This document shows, in pieces, positions 8,337 through 17,088 of a DNA stretch of 64,000 nt (the stretch's first letter is position 1; each line of letters opens with the position of its first letter). The DNA lies in the NCBI RefSeq assembly GCF_021390935.1, contig NZ_JAJPUI010000009.1:186001-250000 (forward strand), written 5' to 3'. The notes below the pieces were generated by a model, which saw nothing but the letters and a program-made list of their open reading frames with translations, searched no databases and was not told where the DNA came from. A program made the translations under genes and the position numbers. The stretch comes from Streptomyces sp. CC228A. GTDB lineage: Bacteria > Actinomycetota > Actinomycetes > Streptomycetales > Streptomycetaceae.

Positions 8337-8368
8337 CCGCCGGGGGCTGGGAGACCAGCCCCCGGCGG
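8337..8368 (+). promoter_or_regulatory. hairpin 3 before rplN, GNRA loop
   Basis: A perfect 14-bp stem (8337-8350 with 8355-8368) closed by a GAGA tetraloop, a GNRA-class loop, ending 28 bases before the rplN start. Either a second terminator/attenuator or a ribosomal-protein binding site. Confidence 0.55.
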
Positions 8369-8396
8369 GGAACCGGCAGACGATCAGGAGATAGAC

Positions 8397-8765
8397 GTGA
8401 TCCAGCAGGAGTCGCGACTTCGGGTCGCCGACAACACTGGTGCGAAGGAGATCCTTTGCATCCGTGTGCTCGGTGGCTCCGGTCGCCGCTACGCGGGCAT
8501 CGGTGACGTCATCGTCGCCACCGTCAAGGACGCGATCCCCGGTGGCAACGTGAAGAAGGGTGACGTCGTCAAGGCGGTCATCGTTCGCACCGTCAAGGAG
8601 CGCCGCCGCCAGGACGGCTCGTACATCCGCTTCGACGAGAACGCCGCCGTCATTCTGAAGAACGACGGCGACCCTCGCGGCACCCGTATCTTCGGCCCCG
8701 TGGGCCGTGAGCTGCGCGAGAAGAAGTTCATGAAGATCATCTCGCTCGCGCCGGAGGTGCTGTAA
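8397..8765 (+). CDS. rplN: 50S ribosomal protein L14
   Basis: 122 residues from GTG 8397 preceded by CAGGAGATAGAC. Begins IQQESRLRVADNTGAKEI, with KKGDVVKAVIVRT in the centre and FMKIISLAPEVL at the end. Binds 23S rRNA at the subunit interface. First gene of the spc block. Confidence 0.98.
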   Translation: MIQQESRLRVADNTGAKEILCIRVLGGSGRRYAGIGDVIVATVKDAIPGGNVKKGDVVKAVIVRTVKERRRQDGSYIRFDENAAVILKNDGDPRGTRIFGPVGRELREKKFMKIISLAPEVL

Positions 8766-8767
8766 GC

Positions 8768-9091
8768 ATGAAGATCAAGAAGGGCGACCTGGTCCAGGTC
8801 ATCACCGGTAAGGACAAGGGCAAGCAGGGCAAGGTCATCGCGGCCTACCCCCGCGAGGACCGCGTCCTGGTCGAGGGTGTCAACCGGGTCAAGAAGCACG
8901 TCAAGGCGAACCAGCCGGGCCGCGCCTCCCAGGCCGGCGGCATCGTCACGGTCGAGGCCCCGGTCCACGTGAGCAACGTTCAGCTCGTCGTGGAGAAGGA
9001 CGGCCAGAAGGTCGTGACCCGCGTCGGTTACCGCTTCGACGAGAACGGCAACAAGATCCGCGTTGCCAAGCGGACGGGTGAGGACATCTGA
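8768..9091 (+). CDS. rplX: 50S ribosomal protein L24
   Basis: 107 residues with the KOW motif at the start (KKGDLVQVITGKDKGKQGKV) and the HVSNVQLV strand. Assembly initiator of the 50S subunit. Three bases after rplN and overlapping the start of rplE. Confidence 0.97.
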   Translation: MKIKKGDLVQVITGKDKGKQGKVIAAYPREDRVLVEGVNRVKKHVKANQPGRASQAGGIVTVEAPVHVSNVQLVVEKDGQKVVTRVGYRFDENGNKIRVAKRTGEDI

Positions 9092-9648
9092 TGGCTACCA
9101 CCACCACTCCGCGTCTGAAGACGAAGTACCGCGAGGAGATCGCGGGCAAGCTGCGTGAGGAGTTCTCGTACGAGAACGTCATGCAGGTTCCCGGCCTCGT
9201 CAAGATCGTGGTCAACATGGGTGTGGGCGACGCCGCCCGCGACTCCAAGCTGATCGAGGGCGCCATCCGCGACCTCACCACGATCACCGGTCAGAAGCCG
9301 GCCGTCACCAAGGCCCGCAAGTCCATCGCGCAGTTCAAGCTGCGTGAGGGTCAGCCGATCGGTGCCCACGTCACGCTCCGTGGCGACCGCATGTGGGAGT
9401 TCCTCGACCGCACCCTGTCGCTCGCGCTCCCGCGCATCCGCGACTTCCGCGGCCTGTCCCCCAAGCAGTTCGACGGCCGTGGCAACTACACCTTCGGTCT
9501 CACGGAGCAGGTCATGTTCCACGAGATCGACCAGGACAAGATCGACCGCGTCCGGGGTATGGACATCACCGTGGTGACCACGGCGACCAACGACGCTGAG
9601 GGCCGCGCGCTCCTCCGTCACCTCGGCTTCCCGTTCAAGGAGGCGTGA
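9091..9648 (+). CDS. rplE: 50S ribosomal protein L5
   Basis: 185 residues. VPGLVKIVVNMGVGDA, RKSIAQFKLREGQPIGAHVTLRG-type core and the RDFRGLSPKQFDGRGNY segment identify it. Binds 5S rRNA and contacts P-site tRNA. Starts inside the rplX stop. Confidence 0.98.
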   Translation: MATTTTPRLKTKYREEIAGKLREEFSYENVMQVPGLVKIVVNMGVGDAARDSKLIEGAIRDLTTITGQKPAVTKARKSIAQFKLREGQPIGAHVTLRGDRMWEFLDRTLSLALPRIRDFRGLSPKQFDGRGNYTFGLTEQVMFHEIDQDKIDRVRGMDITVVTTATNDAEGRALLRHLGFPFKEA

Positions 9649-9653
9649 GCGAG

Positions 9654-9839
9654 ATGGCGAAGAAGGCTCTGATCGCGAAGGCTGCTCGCAAGCCCAAGTT
9701 CGGTGTGCGTGGCTACACCCGTTGCCAGCGCTGCGGTCGTCCGCACTCCGTGTACCGCAAGTTCGGCCTGTGCCGTGTGTGCCTTCGTGAGATGGCTCAC
9801 CGCGGCGAGCTGCCGGGCGTCACCAAGAGCTCCTGGTAA
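9654..9839 (+). CDS. rpsZ: 30S ribosomal protein S14, zinc type
   Basis: 61 residues, the short zinc-binding form: CQRC and CRVC give four cysteine ligands. Begins MAKKALIAKAARKPKFGVRG at ATG 9654, 5 bases after rplE. A zinc-independent longer paralogue usually exists elsewhere in Streptomyces under Zur control; it is not in this window. Often also named rpsN. Confidence 0.97.
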   Translation: MAKKALIAKAARKPKFGVRGYTRCQRCGRPHSVYRKFGLCRVCLREMAHRGELPGVTKSSW

Positions 9840-9855
9840 CAACCGACTTCGGTTG
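9840..9855 (+). terminator. small hairpin just after the S14 gene
   Basis: CAACCG-ACTT-CGGTTG, perfect 6-bp stem starting at the last base of the stop codon. The following ~190 bases before rpsH have another short stem (GGGCG/CGCCC, 9925-9939) and may hold an internal promoter. Confidence 0.35.
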
Positions 9856-10048
9856 ATGCCAGGCTCTCGGTAAGCACTCTGGCCGGCAGTCGCCCTTCTC
9901 CCCATGCCGTAGGCTTGCGGGGTTGGGCGCCTGCCGCCCATACGACTTACTACGCCGTAGGTCCCCGCGCCGCACCCGTCCCGCCCCTGAGCGGGGAGAG
10001 GGATGGCGCATACAGGAAACCCCGGCGAGAGAGGCCCAAGGCCAATTC

Positions 10049-10447
10049 ATGACCATGACTGATCCGATCGCAGACATGCTCACGCGTCTGCGCAACGCGA
10101 ACTCGGCGTACCACGACTCCGTGTCGATGCCGCACAGCAAGATCAAGTCTCACATCGCGGAGATCCTCAAGCAGGAGGGCTTCATCACGGACTGGAAGGT
10201 CGAGGACGCAGAGGTCGGCAAGAACCTCGTCCTCGAGCTCAAGTACGGTCCGAACCGCGAGCGCTCCATCGCGGGCATCAAGCGGATCTCGAAGCCCGGT
10301 CTCCGGGTCTACGCGAAGTCCACGAACCTGCCGAAGGTCCTCGGCGGTCTCGGCGTGGCGATCATCTCCACGTCGCACGGCCTCCTGACCGGCCAGCAGG
10401 CGCAGAAGAAGGGCGTGGGTGGGGAAGTCCTCGCCTACGTCTGGTAA
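10049..10447 (+). CDS. rpsH: 30S ribosomal protein S8
   Basis: 132 residues from ATG 10049 (MTMTDPIADMLTRLRNAN); longer in-frame extensions upstream are non-conserved and lie in the 209-base gap after the S14 gene. The C-terminus SHGLLTGQQAQKKGVGGEVLAYVW is the RNA-binding half. In Escherichia coli S8 represses the spc operon. Confidence 0.97.
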   Translation: MTMTDPIADMLTRLRNANSAYHDSVSMPHSKIKSHIAEILKQEGFITDWKVEDAEVGKNLVLELKYGPNRERSIAGIKRISKPGLRVYAKSTNLPKVLGGLGVAIISTSHGLLTGQQAQKKGVGGEVLAYVW

Positions 10448-10468
10448 TCGGGAACGGAGGAATAGCCA

Positions 10469-11008
10469 ATGTCGCGTATCGGCAAGCTCCCCATCTCGGT
10501 TCCCGCTGGTGTGGACGTCACCATCGACGGCCGCACGGTGCAGGTGAAGGGCCCCAAGGGCACCCTGAGCCACACCGTCGCCGCGCCGATCGAGATCGCT
10601 AGGGACGAGGACGGCACCCTGCGTGTCACCCGCCCGAACGACGAGCGTCAGAACAAGGCCCTGCACGGCCTGTCCCGCACGCTGGTGGCGAACATGATCA
10701 CCGGCGTGACCCAGGGGTACACGAAGGCGCTCGAGATCAGCGGTGTCGGTTACCGCGTCGCCGCCAAGGGCTCCAACCTGGAGTTCCAGCTCGGATACAG
10801 CCACCCGATCCTGGTGGAGGCCCCCGAGGGCATCTCCTTCAAGGTCGAGTCGCCGACCAAGTTCTCGGTCGAGGGCATCGACAAGCAGAAGGTCGGCGAG
10901 GTCGCCGCGAACATCCGCAAGCTGCGCAAGCCCGACCCGTACAAGGCCAAGGGCGTGAAGTACGCGGGCGAGGTCATCCGCCGCAAGGTCGGAAAGGCTG
11001 GTAAGTAA
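10469..11008 (+). CDS. rplF: 50S ribosomal protein L6
   Basis: 179 residues, MSRIGKLPISVPAGVDVTIDG start and the C-terminal PDPYKAKGVKYAGEVIRRKVGKAGK signature that binds the sarcin-ricin region. GGAGGAATAGCC precedes the ATG; three bases before rplR. Confidence 0.98.
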   Translation: MSRIGKLPISVPAGVDVTIDGRTVQVKGPKGTLSHTVAAPIEIARDEDGTLRVTRPNDERQNKALHGLSRTLVANMITGVTQGYTKALEISGVGYRVAAKGSNLEFQLGYSHPILVEAPEGISFKVESPTKFSVEGIDKQKVGEVAANIRKLRKPDPYKAKGVKYAGEVIRRKVGKAGK

Positions 11009-11011
11009 GCC

Positions 11012-11395
11012 ATGGCATACGGCGTGAAGATTGCCAAGGGCAAGGCCTACAAGGGCGCTGCTCTGAAGCGTCGCCACATCCGCATCCGCAAGAAGATCGC
11101 GGGTACGGCGGACCGTCCGCGTCTGGTCGTGACGCGCTCCAACCGTGGCATCACCGCCCAGGTCATCGACGACATCGCCGGCCGCACGGTCGCTTCGGCG
11201 TCGCACCTGGACGCGTCCATCCGCGGTGGCGAGGGCGACAAGTCGGCGAAGGCGAAGCAGGTCGGCCAGCTCGTGGCCGAGCGTGCCAAGGCCGCCGGCG
11301 TCGAGACCGTCGTGTTCGACCGCGGTGGCAACAGGTACGCGGGGCGCATCGCCGCCCTGGCGGACGCCGCCCGCGAAGCCGGACTCAAGTTCTGA
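11012..11395 (+). CDS. rplR: 50S ribosomal protein L18
   Basis: 127 residues, basic N-terminus (KRRHIRIRKKIAGTADRPRL) and the 5S rRNA-binding core ending FDRGGNRYAGRIAALADAAREAGL. In the operon directly after rplF. Confidence 0.98.
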   Translation: MAYGVKIAKGKAYKGAALKRRHIRIRKKIAGTADRPRLVVTRSNRGITAQVIDDIAGRTVASASHLDASIRGGEGDKSAKAKQVGQLVAERAKAAGVETVVFDRGGNRYAGRIAALADAAREAGLKF

Positions 11396-11435
11396 GCCGC
11401 TTCCGTAGCTAGCGGAGAAGAGAGAGGTAATTCCA

Positions 11436-12041
11436 ATGGCTGGACCCCAGCGCCGCGGTGGCGGCGCCGGTGGCGGCGAGCGGCGGGACCGGAAGGGCCG
11501 TGACGGCGGCGCTGCTGCCGCCGAGAAGACCGCGTACGTTGAGCGCGTCGTCGCGATCAACCGTGTTGCCAAGGTTGTGAAGGGTGGTCGTCGCTTCAGC
11601 TTCACCGCGCTGGTCGTGGTGGGCGACGGTGACGGCACCGTGGGTGTCGGTTACGGCAAGGCCAAGGAGGTGCCGGCCGCGATCGCCAAGGGCGTGGAGG
11701 AGGCCAAGAAGCACTTCTTCAAGGTCCCCCGCATCCAGGGCACCATCCCGCACCCCATCCAGGGTGAGAAGGCCGCGGGCGTCGTCCTGCTCAAGCCTGC
11801 TTCCCCCGGTACCGGTGTGATCGCCGGTGGCCCGGTGCGCGCCGTCCTGGAGTGCGCCGGCGTCCACGACATCCTGTCGAAGTCGCTCGGCTCCGACAAC
11901 GCGATCAACATCGTGCACGCGACCGTGGCGGCCCTGAAGGGCCTGCAGCGTCCCGAGGAGATCGCGGCCCGCCGCGGTCTGCCGCTGGAGGACGTCGCCC
12001 CCGCGGCCCTGCTGCGTGCGCGTGCGGGAGCGGGTGCGTAA
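11436..12041 (+). CDS. rpsE: 30S ribosomal protein S5
   Basis: 201 residues: Gly/Arg-rich actinobacterial N-terminus, then the double-stranded RNA-binding-like domain (ERVVAINRVAKVVKGGRRF) and the second domain with GTGVIAGGPVRAVLECAGV. Involved in decoding fidelity (ram mutations in other species). Preceded by GAGAAGAGAGAGG. Stop overlaps rpmD. Confidence 0.98.
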   Translation: MAGPQRRGGGAGGGERRDRKGRDGGAAAAEKTAYVERVVAINRVAKVVKGGRRFSFTALVVVGDGDGTVGVGYGKAKEVPAAIAKGVEEAKKHFFKVPRIQGTIPHPIQGEKAAGVVLLKPASPGTGVIAGGPVRAVLECAGVHDILSKSLGSDNAINIVHATVAALKGLQRPEEIAARRGLPLEDVAPAALLRARAGAGA

Positions 12042-12223
12042 TGGCTCGCCTCAAGATCACGCAGACGAAGTCGTACATCGGCAGCAAGCAGAACCACCGT
12101 GACACTCTGCGGACCCTGGGCCTCAAGCGCCTGGGTGACGTGGTCGTCAAGGAGGACCGCCCCGAGTTCCGCGGCATGGTGCACACCGTCCGCCACCTCG
12201 TGACGGTCGAGGAGGTCGACTGA
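12041..12223 (+). CDS. rpmD: 50S ribosomal protein L30
   Basis: 60 residues: MARLKITQTKSYIGSKQNHR, then LRTLGLKRLGDVVVKED and MVHTVRHLVTVEEVD. ATG 12041 shares its A with the rpsE stop. Peripheral 23S-binding protein. Confidence 0.97.
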   Translation: MARLKITQTKSYIGSKQNHRDTLRTLGLKRLGDVVVKEDRPEFRGMVHTVRHLVTVEEVD

Positions 12224-12225
12224 TC

Positions 12226-12681
12226 ATGGCGGAGCAGAACCCGCTGAAGATCCACAACCTCCGTCCCGCCCCGGGCGCGAAGACCGCCAAGACCCGTGTG
12301 GGTCGTGGTGAGGCGTCGAAGGGTAAGACGGCCGGTCGTGGTACCAAGGGCACCAAGGCCCGTTACCAGGTTCCGGAGCGCTTCGAGGGTGGCCAGATGC
12401 CCCTCCACATGCGTCTCCCGAAGCTCAAGGGCTTCAAGAACCCCTTCAAGACCGAGTACCAGGTCGTGAACCTGGACAAGCTCGCGTCCCTCTACCCCGA
12501 GGGTGGCGAGGTCACGGTCGACGACCTGGTCGCCAAGGGCGCGGTTCGCAAGAACCAGCTCGTCAAGGTGCTCGGCCAGGGCGAGATCTCCGTGGCGCTG
12601 CAGGTGACGGTCGACGCCGTCTCCGGCTCCGCCAAGGAGAAGATCACCGCCGCCGGCGGTACGGTCACCGAGCTCGTCTGA
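12226..12681 (+). CDS. rplO: 50S ribosomal protein L15
   Basis: 151 residues. Gly-rich N-terminal extension reaching into the 50S core (GRGEASKGKTAGRGTKG) and the QMPLHMRLPKLKGFKN motif. Last gene before a strong 18-bp terminator and the 1.2-kb gap that separates it from secY. Confidence 0.98.
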   Translation: MAEQNPLKIHNLRPAPGAKTAKTRVGRGEASKGKTAGRGTKGTKARYQVPERFEGGQMPLHMRLPKLKGFKNPFKTEYQVVNLDKLASLYPEGGEVTVDDLVAKGAVRKNQLVKVLGQGEISVALQVTVDAVSGSAKEKITAAGGTVTELV

Positions 12682-12700
12682 GCCTCGCGCTGACGCTTCA

Positions 12701-12741
12701 CGGCCCGGGTGGCCGCCCCTTGAGGGCGGTCACCCGGGCCG
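12701..12741 (+). terminator. 18-bp terminator hairpin after rplO
   Basis: Arms 12701-12718 and 12724-12741 pair over 18 bp (one G-U) with a 5-nt loop CTTGA, 20 bases after the rplO stop. It should stop most transcription before secY. Confidence 0.75.
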
Positions 12742-13826
12742 CGGCGTTTCCCGGGGCGCTCCGGGCGCTGGGCCGGTCGGGCCGCGTTCGGCCCGGGTGC
12801 CGGTCCTGGCACGTGCCCTCCGCAGCGAACCGCCGACTCCGCCGGGCGGGGTGCGGCGGCCCGCGACGGTGGGCCGGGCAAGGTGCAGGGCCTGGCGGGG
12901 CAGGCCCGCGCCGACACGTCGCGCCGCAGGGGCGGCAGCCGGGACCGGGCTGTGACGGCGGGCCTTCGGCCTCTCACACTTCGAGCCGGCGGGCCTCCCG
13001 GTAGCCGGTGCGGGCGTCGGCGCGGCTCCGTGGCACCCCGGGGCGGCGGCCGCCTCGGAGGTGTGCGGTGCGGCGGCCGCTGCCTGGGCGCCGCCTTCCG
13101 TACGGATGCGGCGGGCGGCTCGTCGGTGGTGGCGGGGCGTGCGGGGGGACACCGGCCGAGGGGGCCGGGCTCCGGGCCCGCCTGAGGGCCGGTACGGTCC
13201 GCTGGCGCCGCGACCGTGCCCCGCCCGGCAGCGGACCCCGGACCCGGGCGCCCGCCTGGACGGCGGCCCCGGCGGCCGGCGCGCCCGCACACCGCCTGGC
13301 GGCGCGGGCTCCCGGGCTCCCGGGGTCCCGGCCCTGAGCCTCGGGCCGCTGTGGCGCCCGGCGGCCGTGACGGGAACTGCCGTACCGCGAGCCGTCGGGC
13401 CGCACGGCGGCGGTCGGCGTCCGGTACGGGGAGCGCCGTACCGCACAGCCGTCGAAGCTCTGCGCCCGCAGCGAACCTCCCGCACGTGCCGCACGGCCCC
13501 CGGCGCCGCCGCACCCGCGTGCGCACCGTCCCGCGGCCGCCTCCCCTGCCCCCGGTTCACTGCCGCCGCCGTGCCCTCCGAGGCGCCGGGGCACGGCACA
13601 CCCCGAGGCCCTGCCACCGTCCGGACCTGGGCTCCTGCCCGTTCCGCCCGCCCGGCGGCGAGGCCGGGCTGCCCGCCGCCGTGCCGGTCCGGCCGCCGGG
13701 CCGGGCGAGCTCCACGGAAACCGGGGCCGGGGGGTCGCGCTTGCGGGTGAATGGCGGGCGGGGGGAGCGGGAGGCCCCGGACCCCCGTTCAGCAGGGGCG
13801 TCCCGGCCTACGGGCCCCCGCAGATG
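12742..13826. other. very GC-rich gap between rplO and secY
   Basis: About 1.1 kb with no gene I can support. Open frames exist on both strands but all translate to Arg/Pro/Gly/Ala-rich sequence without domain features, and no frame shows sensible codon use. I see no repeats, tRNA or transposase trace. Longer than expected for this junction. Confidence 0.5.
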
Positions 13827-13856
13827 TTTCCCGTGGCACGCAAGGGCGGGTAGGGT
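13827..13856 (+). promoter_or_regulatory. possible secY promoter
   Basis: TAGGGT at 13851-13856 matches the TAGRRT -10 pattern, with a weak TTTCCC at 13827 (18-nt spacer). It sits where the sequence becomes less GC-rich and a separate promoter is needed after the rplO terminator. Confidence 0.3.
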
Positions 13857-13872
13857 GGCGCCATTAATCTTC

Positions 13873-13901
13873 GGGCGGACTGTGCGCGCACAGTGCCGCC
13901 C
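13873..13901 (+). promoter_or_regulatory. hairpin in the secY 5' region
   Basis: A 16-bp palindrome ACTGTGCGCGCACAGT (13879-13894) is flanked by GGGCGG/CCGCCC with a single bulged G, making a 14-bp stem. It could be a dimeric repressor operator or an RNA hairpin in the leader, ~70 bases before secY. Confidence 0.5.
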
Positions 13902-13970
13902 TGCCAGGTAACCGCTGATTCTTTAACCCGTCGCCTCTGACGCGCTAGCTCGGGGGTCGCAGGAGGCACC

Positions 13971-15290
13971 GTGCTCACCGCGTTCGCCCGGGCGTTCAAG
14001 ACGCCCGACCTGCGTAAGAAGCTGCTCTTCACGTTCGGCATCATCGTGATCTACCGGCTCGGTGCGCACATCCCCGTTCCCGGTGTGAACTACGAGAACG
14101 TCCAGATCTGTGTCAACCAGGCACAGCAGGGCAACAACAACCTGCTCGGTCTCGTGAACATGTTCAGCGGTGGTGCCCTGCTGCAGATCACCATCTTCGC
14201 GCTCGGCATCATGCCGTACATCACGGCGAGCATCATCCTTCAGCTGCTGACCGTGGTCATCCCGCGGCTGGAAGCCCTCAAGAAGGAGGGGCAGACCGGC
14301 CAGGCGAAGATCACGCAGTACACGCGCTACCTGACCGTCGCGCTCGCCATCCTCCAGGGCACCGGCCTGGTCGCCACCGCCAAGAGCGGTGCGCTGTTCA
14401 CCGGCTGCACCGTGGGCACCCAGATCGTGCACAACCCGACGATCTTCACGATCATCGTCATGGTCATCACGATGACCGCCGGTACCGCCCTCGTCATGTG
14501 GCTCGGTGAGCTCGTCACCGACCGCGGCATCGGCAACGGCATGTCGATCCTGATGTTCATCTCGATCGCCGCCGGCTTCCCCGGCTCCCTCTGGGCCATC
14601 AAGGAGAGCGGCAAGCTCGCCAAGGGCTGGATCGAGTTCGGCACCGTCATCCTGATCGGCTTCGTGATGGTCGCCCTGGTCGTCTTCGTCGAGCAGGCCC
14701 AGCGCCGCATCCCGGTCCAGTACGCGAAGCGCATGATCGGCCGCCGGTCCTACGGCGGCACCTCGACGTACATCCCGCTCAAGGTGAACCAGGCGGGTGT
14801 GATTCCCGTCATCTTCGCCTCGTCGCTGCTGTACATCCCGATCCTGATCGTCCAGTTCGCAGGCAACGCCAACACCGGGTGGTCTGCGTGGATTCAGCAG
14901 CATATGGTCGATGGCAAGCCCATCCACACGGTCGTCTACTTCTTCCTGATCGTGTTCTTCGCCTTCTTCTACGTGGCCATCTCCTTCAACCCCGAGGAAG
15001 TGGCCGACAACATGAAGAAGTATGGTGGCTTCATCCCGGGCATCCGGGCTGGTCGACCTACTGCTGAGTACCTGAGCTACGTGCTGAACCGGATCACTTG
15101 GCCGGGCTCGCTGTACCTGGGTCTGATCGCTCTCGTGCCGACAATGGCGTTGGCGGGCTTCGGCGGTGCGAACCAGAACTTCCCGTTCGGCGGGACGAGC
15201 ATCCTGATCATCGTGGGTGTGGGGCTGGAGACCGTGAAGCAGATCGAGAGCCAGCTCCAGCAGCGCAACTACGAAGGGTTCCTCCGCTGA
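13971..15290 (+). CDS. secY: protein translocase subunit SecY
   Basis: 439 residues with about ten membrane segments, the channel of the Sec translocon. Seen: KLLFTFGIIVIYRLGAHIPVPG (first segment, shown in part), ALGIMPYITASIILQLL in segment 2, and the cytosolic loop ending YGGFIPGIRAGRPTAEYL. Start GTG 13971 has AGGAGG at ideal spacing. Stop overlaps adk. Essential for export. Confidence 0.98.
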   Translation: MLTAFARAFKTPDLRKKLLFTFGIIVIYRLGAHIPVPGVNYENVQICVNQAQQGNNNLLGLVNMFSGGALLQITIFALGIMPYITASIILQLLTVVIPRLEALKKEGQTGQAKITQYTRYLTVALAILQGTGLVATAKSGALFTGCTVGTQIVHNPTIFTIIVMVITMTAGTALVMWLGELVTDRGIGNGMSILMFISIAAGFPGSLWAIKESGKLAKGWIEFGTVILIGFVMVALVVFVEQAQRRIPVQYAKRMIGRRSYGGTSTYIPLKVNQAGVIPVIFASSLLYIPILIVQFAGNANTGWSAWIQQHMVDGKPIHTVVYFFLIVFFAFFYVAISFNPEEVADNMKKYGGFIPGIRAGRPTAEYLSYVLNRITWPGSLYLGLIALVPTMALAGFGGANQNFPFGGTSILIIVGVGLETVKQIESQLQQRNYEGFLR

Positions 15291-15949
15291 TGCGAATCGT
15301 CCTCGTCGGGCCGCCCGGTGCAGGCAAGGGTACGCAAGCCGCGTTCCTCGCCAAGAACCTGTCGATCCCGCACATCTCCACGGGCGACCTGTTCCGAGCC
15401 AACATCAGCCAGGGCACCGAGCTGGGCAAGCAGGCGAAGGCGTTCATGGACGCCGGCCAGCTGGTCCCCGACGAGGTCACCATCGGGATGGCCAAGGACC
15501 GCATGTCCCAGCCGGACGCCACCGGTGGCTTCCTGCTCGACGGCTTCCCCCGCAACGTGGCCCAGGCCCAGGCGCTCGACGCCATGCTGGAGGCCGAGGG
15601 CATGAAGCTGGACGCGGTGCTCGACCTGGAGGTCCCCGAGGACGAGGTCGTGAAGCGGATCGCGGGCCGCCGCATCTGCCGCAACGACAGCGCGCACGTC
15701 TTCCACGTGTCGTACACCCCGCCGAAGCAGGACGGCGTCTGCGACGTCTGCGGCGGCGAGCTCTACCAGCGCGACGACGACTCCGAGGAGACCGTCCGCA
15801 CGCGGCTGGACGTCTACCACACGCAGACCGAGCCGATCATCGACCACTACAAGGGCCAGGGCCTGGTCGTGACGATCTCCGCGCTCGGCAAGGTGAACGA
15901 GGTCACCGACCGCGCCATGGGCGCCCTGCGGGGCGAGCAGGCCGCGTAA
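15290..15949 (+). CDS. adk: adenylate kinase
   Basis: 219 residues, ATP + AMP = 2 ADP. P-loop GPPGAGKGTQ at residues 7-16, AMP site STGDLFRA, GFPRNVAQAQ and the LID domain at ~125-165. The LID carries C-x2-D ... C-x2-C (RRICRND, CDVC), a three-Cys-plus-Asp set that may hold zinc in a mirrored version of the Bacillus C-C-C-D set. Overlaps the secY stop; gene pair conserved. Confidence 0.97.
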   Translation: MRIVLVGPPGAGKGTQAAFLAKNLSIPHISTGDLFRANISQGTELGKQAKAFMDAGQLVPDEVTIGMAKDRMSQPDATGGFLLDGFPRNVAQAQALDAMLEAEGMKLDAVLDLEVPEDEVVKRIAGRRICRNDSAHVFHVSYTPPKQDGVCDVCGGELYQRDDDSEETVRTRLDVYHTQTEPIIDHYKGQGLVVTISALGKVNEVTDRAMGALRGEQAA

Positions 15950-16074
15950 CCCTCCTCTCCGTCGTCTCGGCCGCGGTGCCCGCTGGGTGCCGCGGCCGAG
16001 GCGTTGTCGTCGGGCGCGCGCCCGTATGGTGGTACTGCAGTCCCTTCGTCCGTCCGAGAAAGGCGTCAGCCGAC

Positions 16075-16911
16075 ATGGTGCAGATCAAGACCCCGGAGCA
16101 GATCGCGAAAATGCGCGAGGCGGGGCTGGTCGTCGCCGCCATCCACCAGGCGACGCGTGAGGCGGCCGTCCCCGGGGCCACCACCAAGGACCTCGACGAG
16201 GCGGCCCGGAAGGTCATCGCCGAGCACGGCGCCAAGTCGAACTTCCTCGGCTACGGCGGCTTCCCCGCGACCATCTGCACCTCGGTCAACGAGGTCGTCG
16301 TCCACGGCATCCCCAGCGACGACGTCGTCCTCAAGGACGGCGACATCATCTCCGTCGACGCCGGCGCCATCGTCGACGGCTGGCACGGCGACGCCGCGTA
16401 CACCGCGTTCGTCGGCTCCGGGCACGCCCCCGAGCTGATCGAGCTGTCCCGGGTCACCGAGGCGTCCATGTGGGCCGGCATCGCCGCGATGAAGAACGGC
16501 AACCGCCTGGTGGACATCTCCCGGGCCATCGAGACCTACATCCGCCGCCAGCCGAAGCCGGGCGGCGGCACGTACGGGATCATCGAGGACTACGGCGGCC
16601 ACGGCATCGGCTCCGAGATGCACATGGACCCGCACCTGCTGAACTACGTCACCCGCAAGCGCGGCAAGGGCCCGAAGCTGGTGCCCGGCTTCTGCCTGGC
16701 GATCGAGCCGATGGTGTCGCTCGGGACGCCCAGGACCGAGGTCCTGGAGGACGACTGGACCGTCATCACGACCGACGGCACCTGGTCCTCGCACTGGGAG
16801 CACTCGGTCGCCCTCACCGAGGACGGGCCGCTCGTCCTGACGGCCCCCGACGGCGGCAAGGCCCGGCTCGCGGAACTCGGCGTCACCGCGGCCCCCGACC
16901 CGCTCGGCTAG
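16075..16911 (+). CDS. map: methionine aminopeptidase, type I
   Basis: 278 residues. Metal ligands of the pita-bread fold are visible: Asp in SVDAGAIVDGWHGDAA (two), His in GGHGIGSEMH, Glu in CLAIEPMV and Glu in HWEHSVAL. Removes the N-terminal Met of new proteins. ATG 16075 follows AGAAAGGCGTCAGCCGAC. Separated from adk by 125 bases, so it may have its own promoter. Confidence 0.97.
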   Translation: MVQIKTPEQIAKMREAGLVVAAIHQATREAAVPGATTKDLDEAARKVIAEHGAKSNFLGYGGFPATICTSVNEVVVHGIPSDDVVLKDGDIISVDAGAIVDGWHGDAAYTAFVGSGHAPELIELSRVTEASMWAGIAAMKNGNRLVDISRAIETYIRRQPKPGGGTYGIIEDYGGHGIGSEMHMDPHLLNYVTRKRGKGPKLVPGFCLAIEPMVSLGTPRTEVLEDDWTVITTDGTWSSHWEHSVALTEDGPLVLTAPDGGKARLAELGVTAAPDPLG

Positions 16912-16978
16912 GACCCCCGGTCCCCGCGCGCGAACCCGCGCCCCCAGCGCGCGTAGGGATCATCGGGGGTGGGCAGAA

Positions 16979-17008
16979 TTCGTCTTTCCGCGGGGCGTGG
17001 CGTAGACT
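16979..17008 (+). promoter_or_regulatory. candidate promoter for infA
   Basis: TTCGTC (16979-16984), 18-nt spacer, TAGACT (17003-17008). The -10 is near-consensus for HrdB and lies 80 bases before the infA start in a locally AT-richer segment. Confidence 0.45.
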
Positions 17009-17088
17009 GACGCGTCGGCTCTCGTGTACCCGTGTGTCCGCACACGGATGCGGGAGTCGATCAAGGTAGCCGATTCGAAGGGCGAAGC

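Noticed and set aside
12730..13750. Several long frames on both strands in the rplO-secY gap
   Set aside because: All translate to Arg/Pro/Gly/Ala low complexity, overlap each other and lack ribosome sites or domains.
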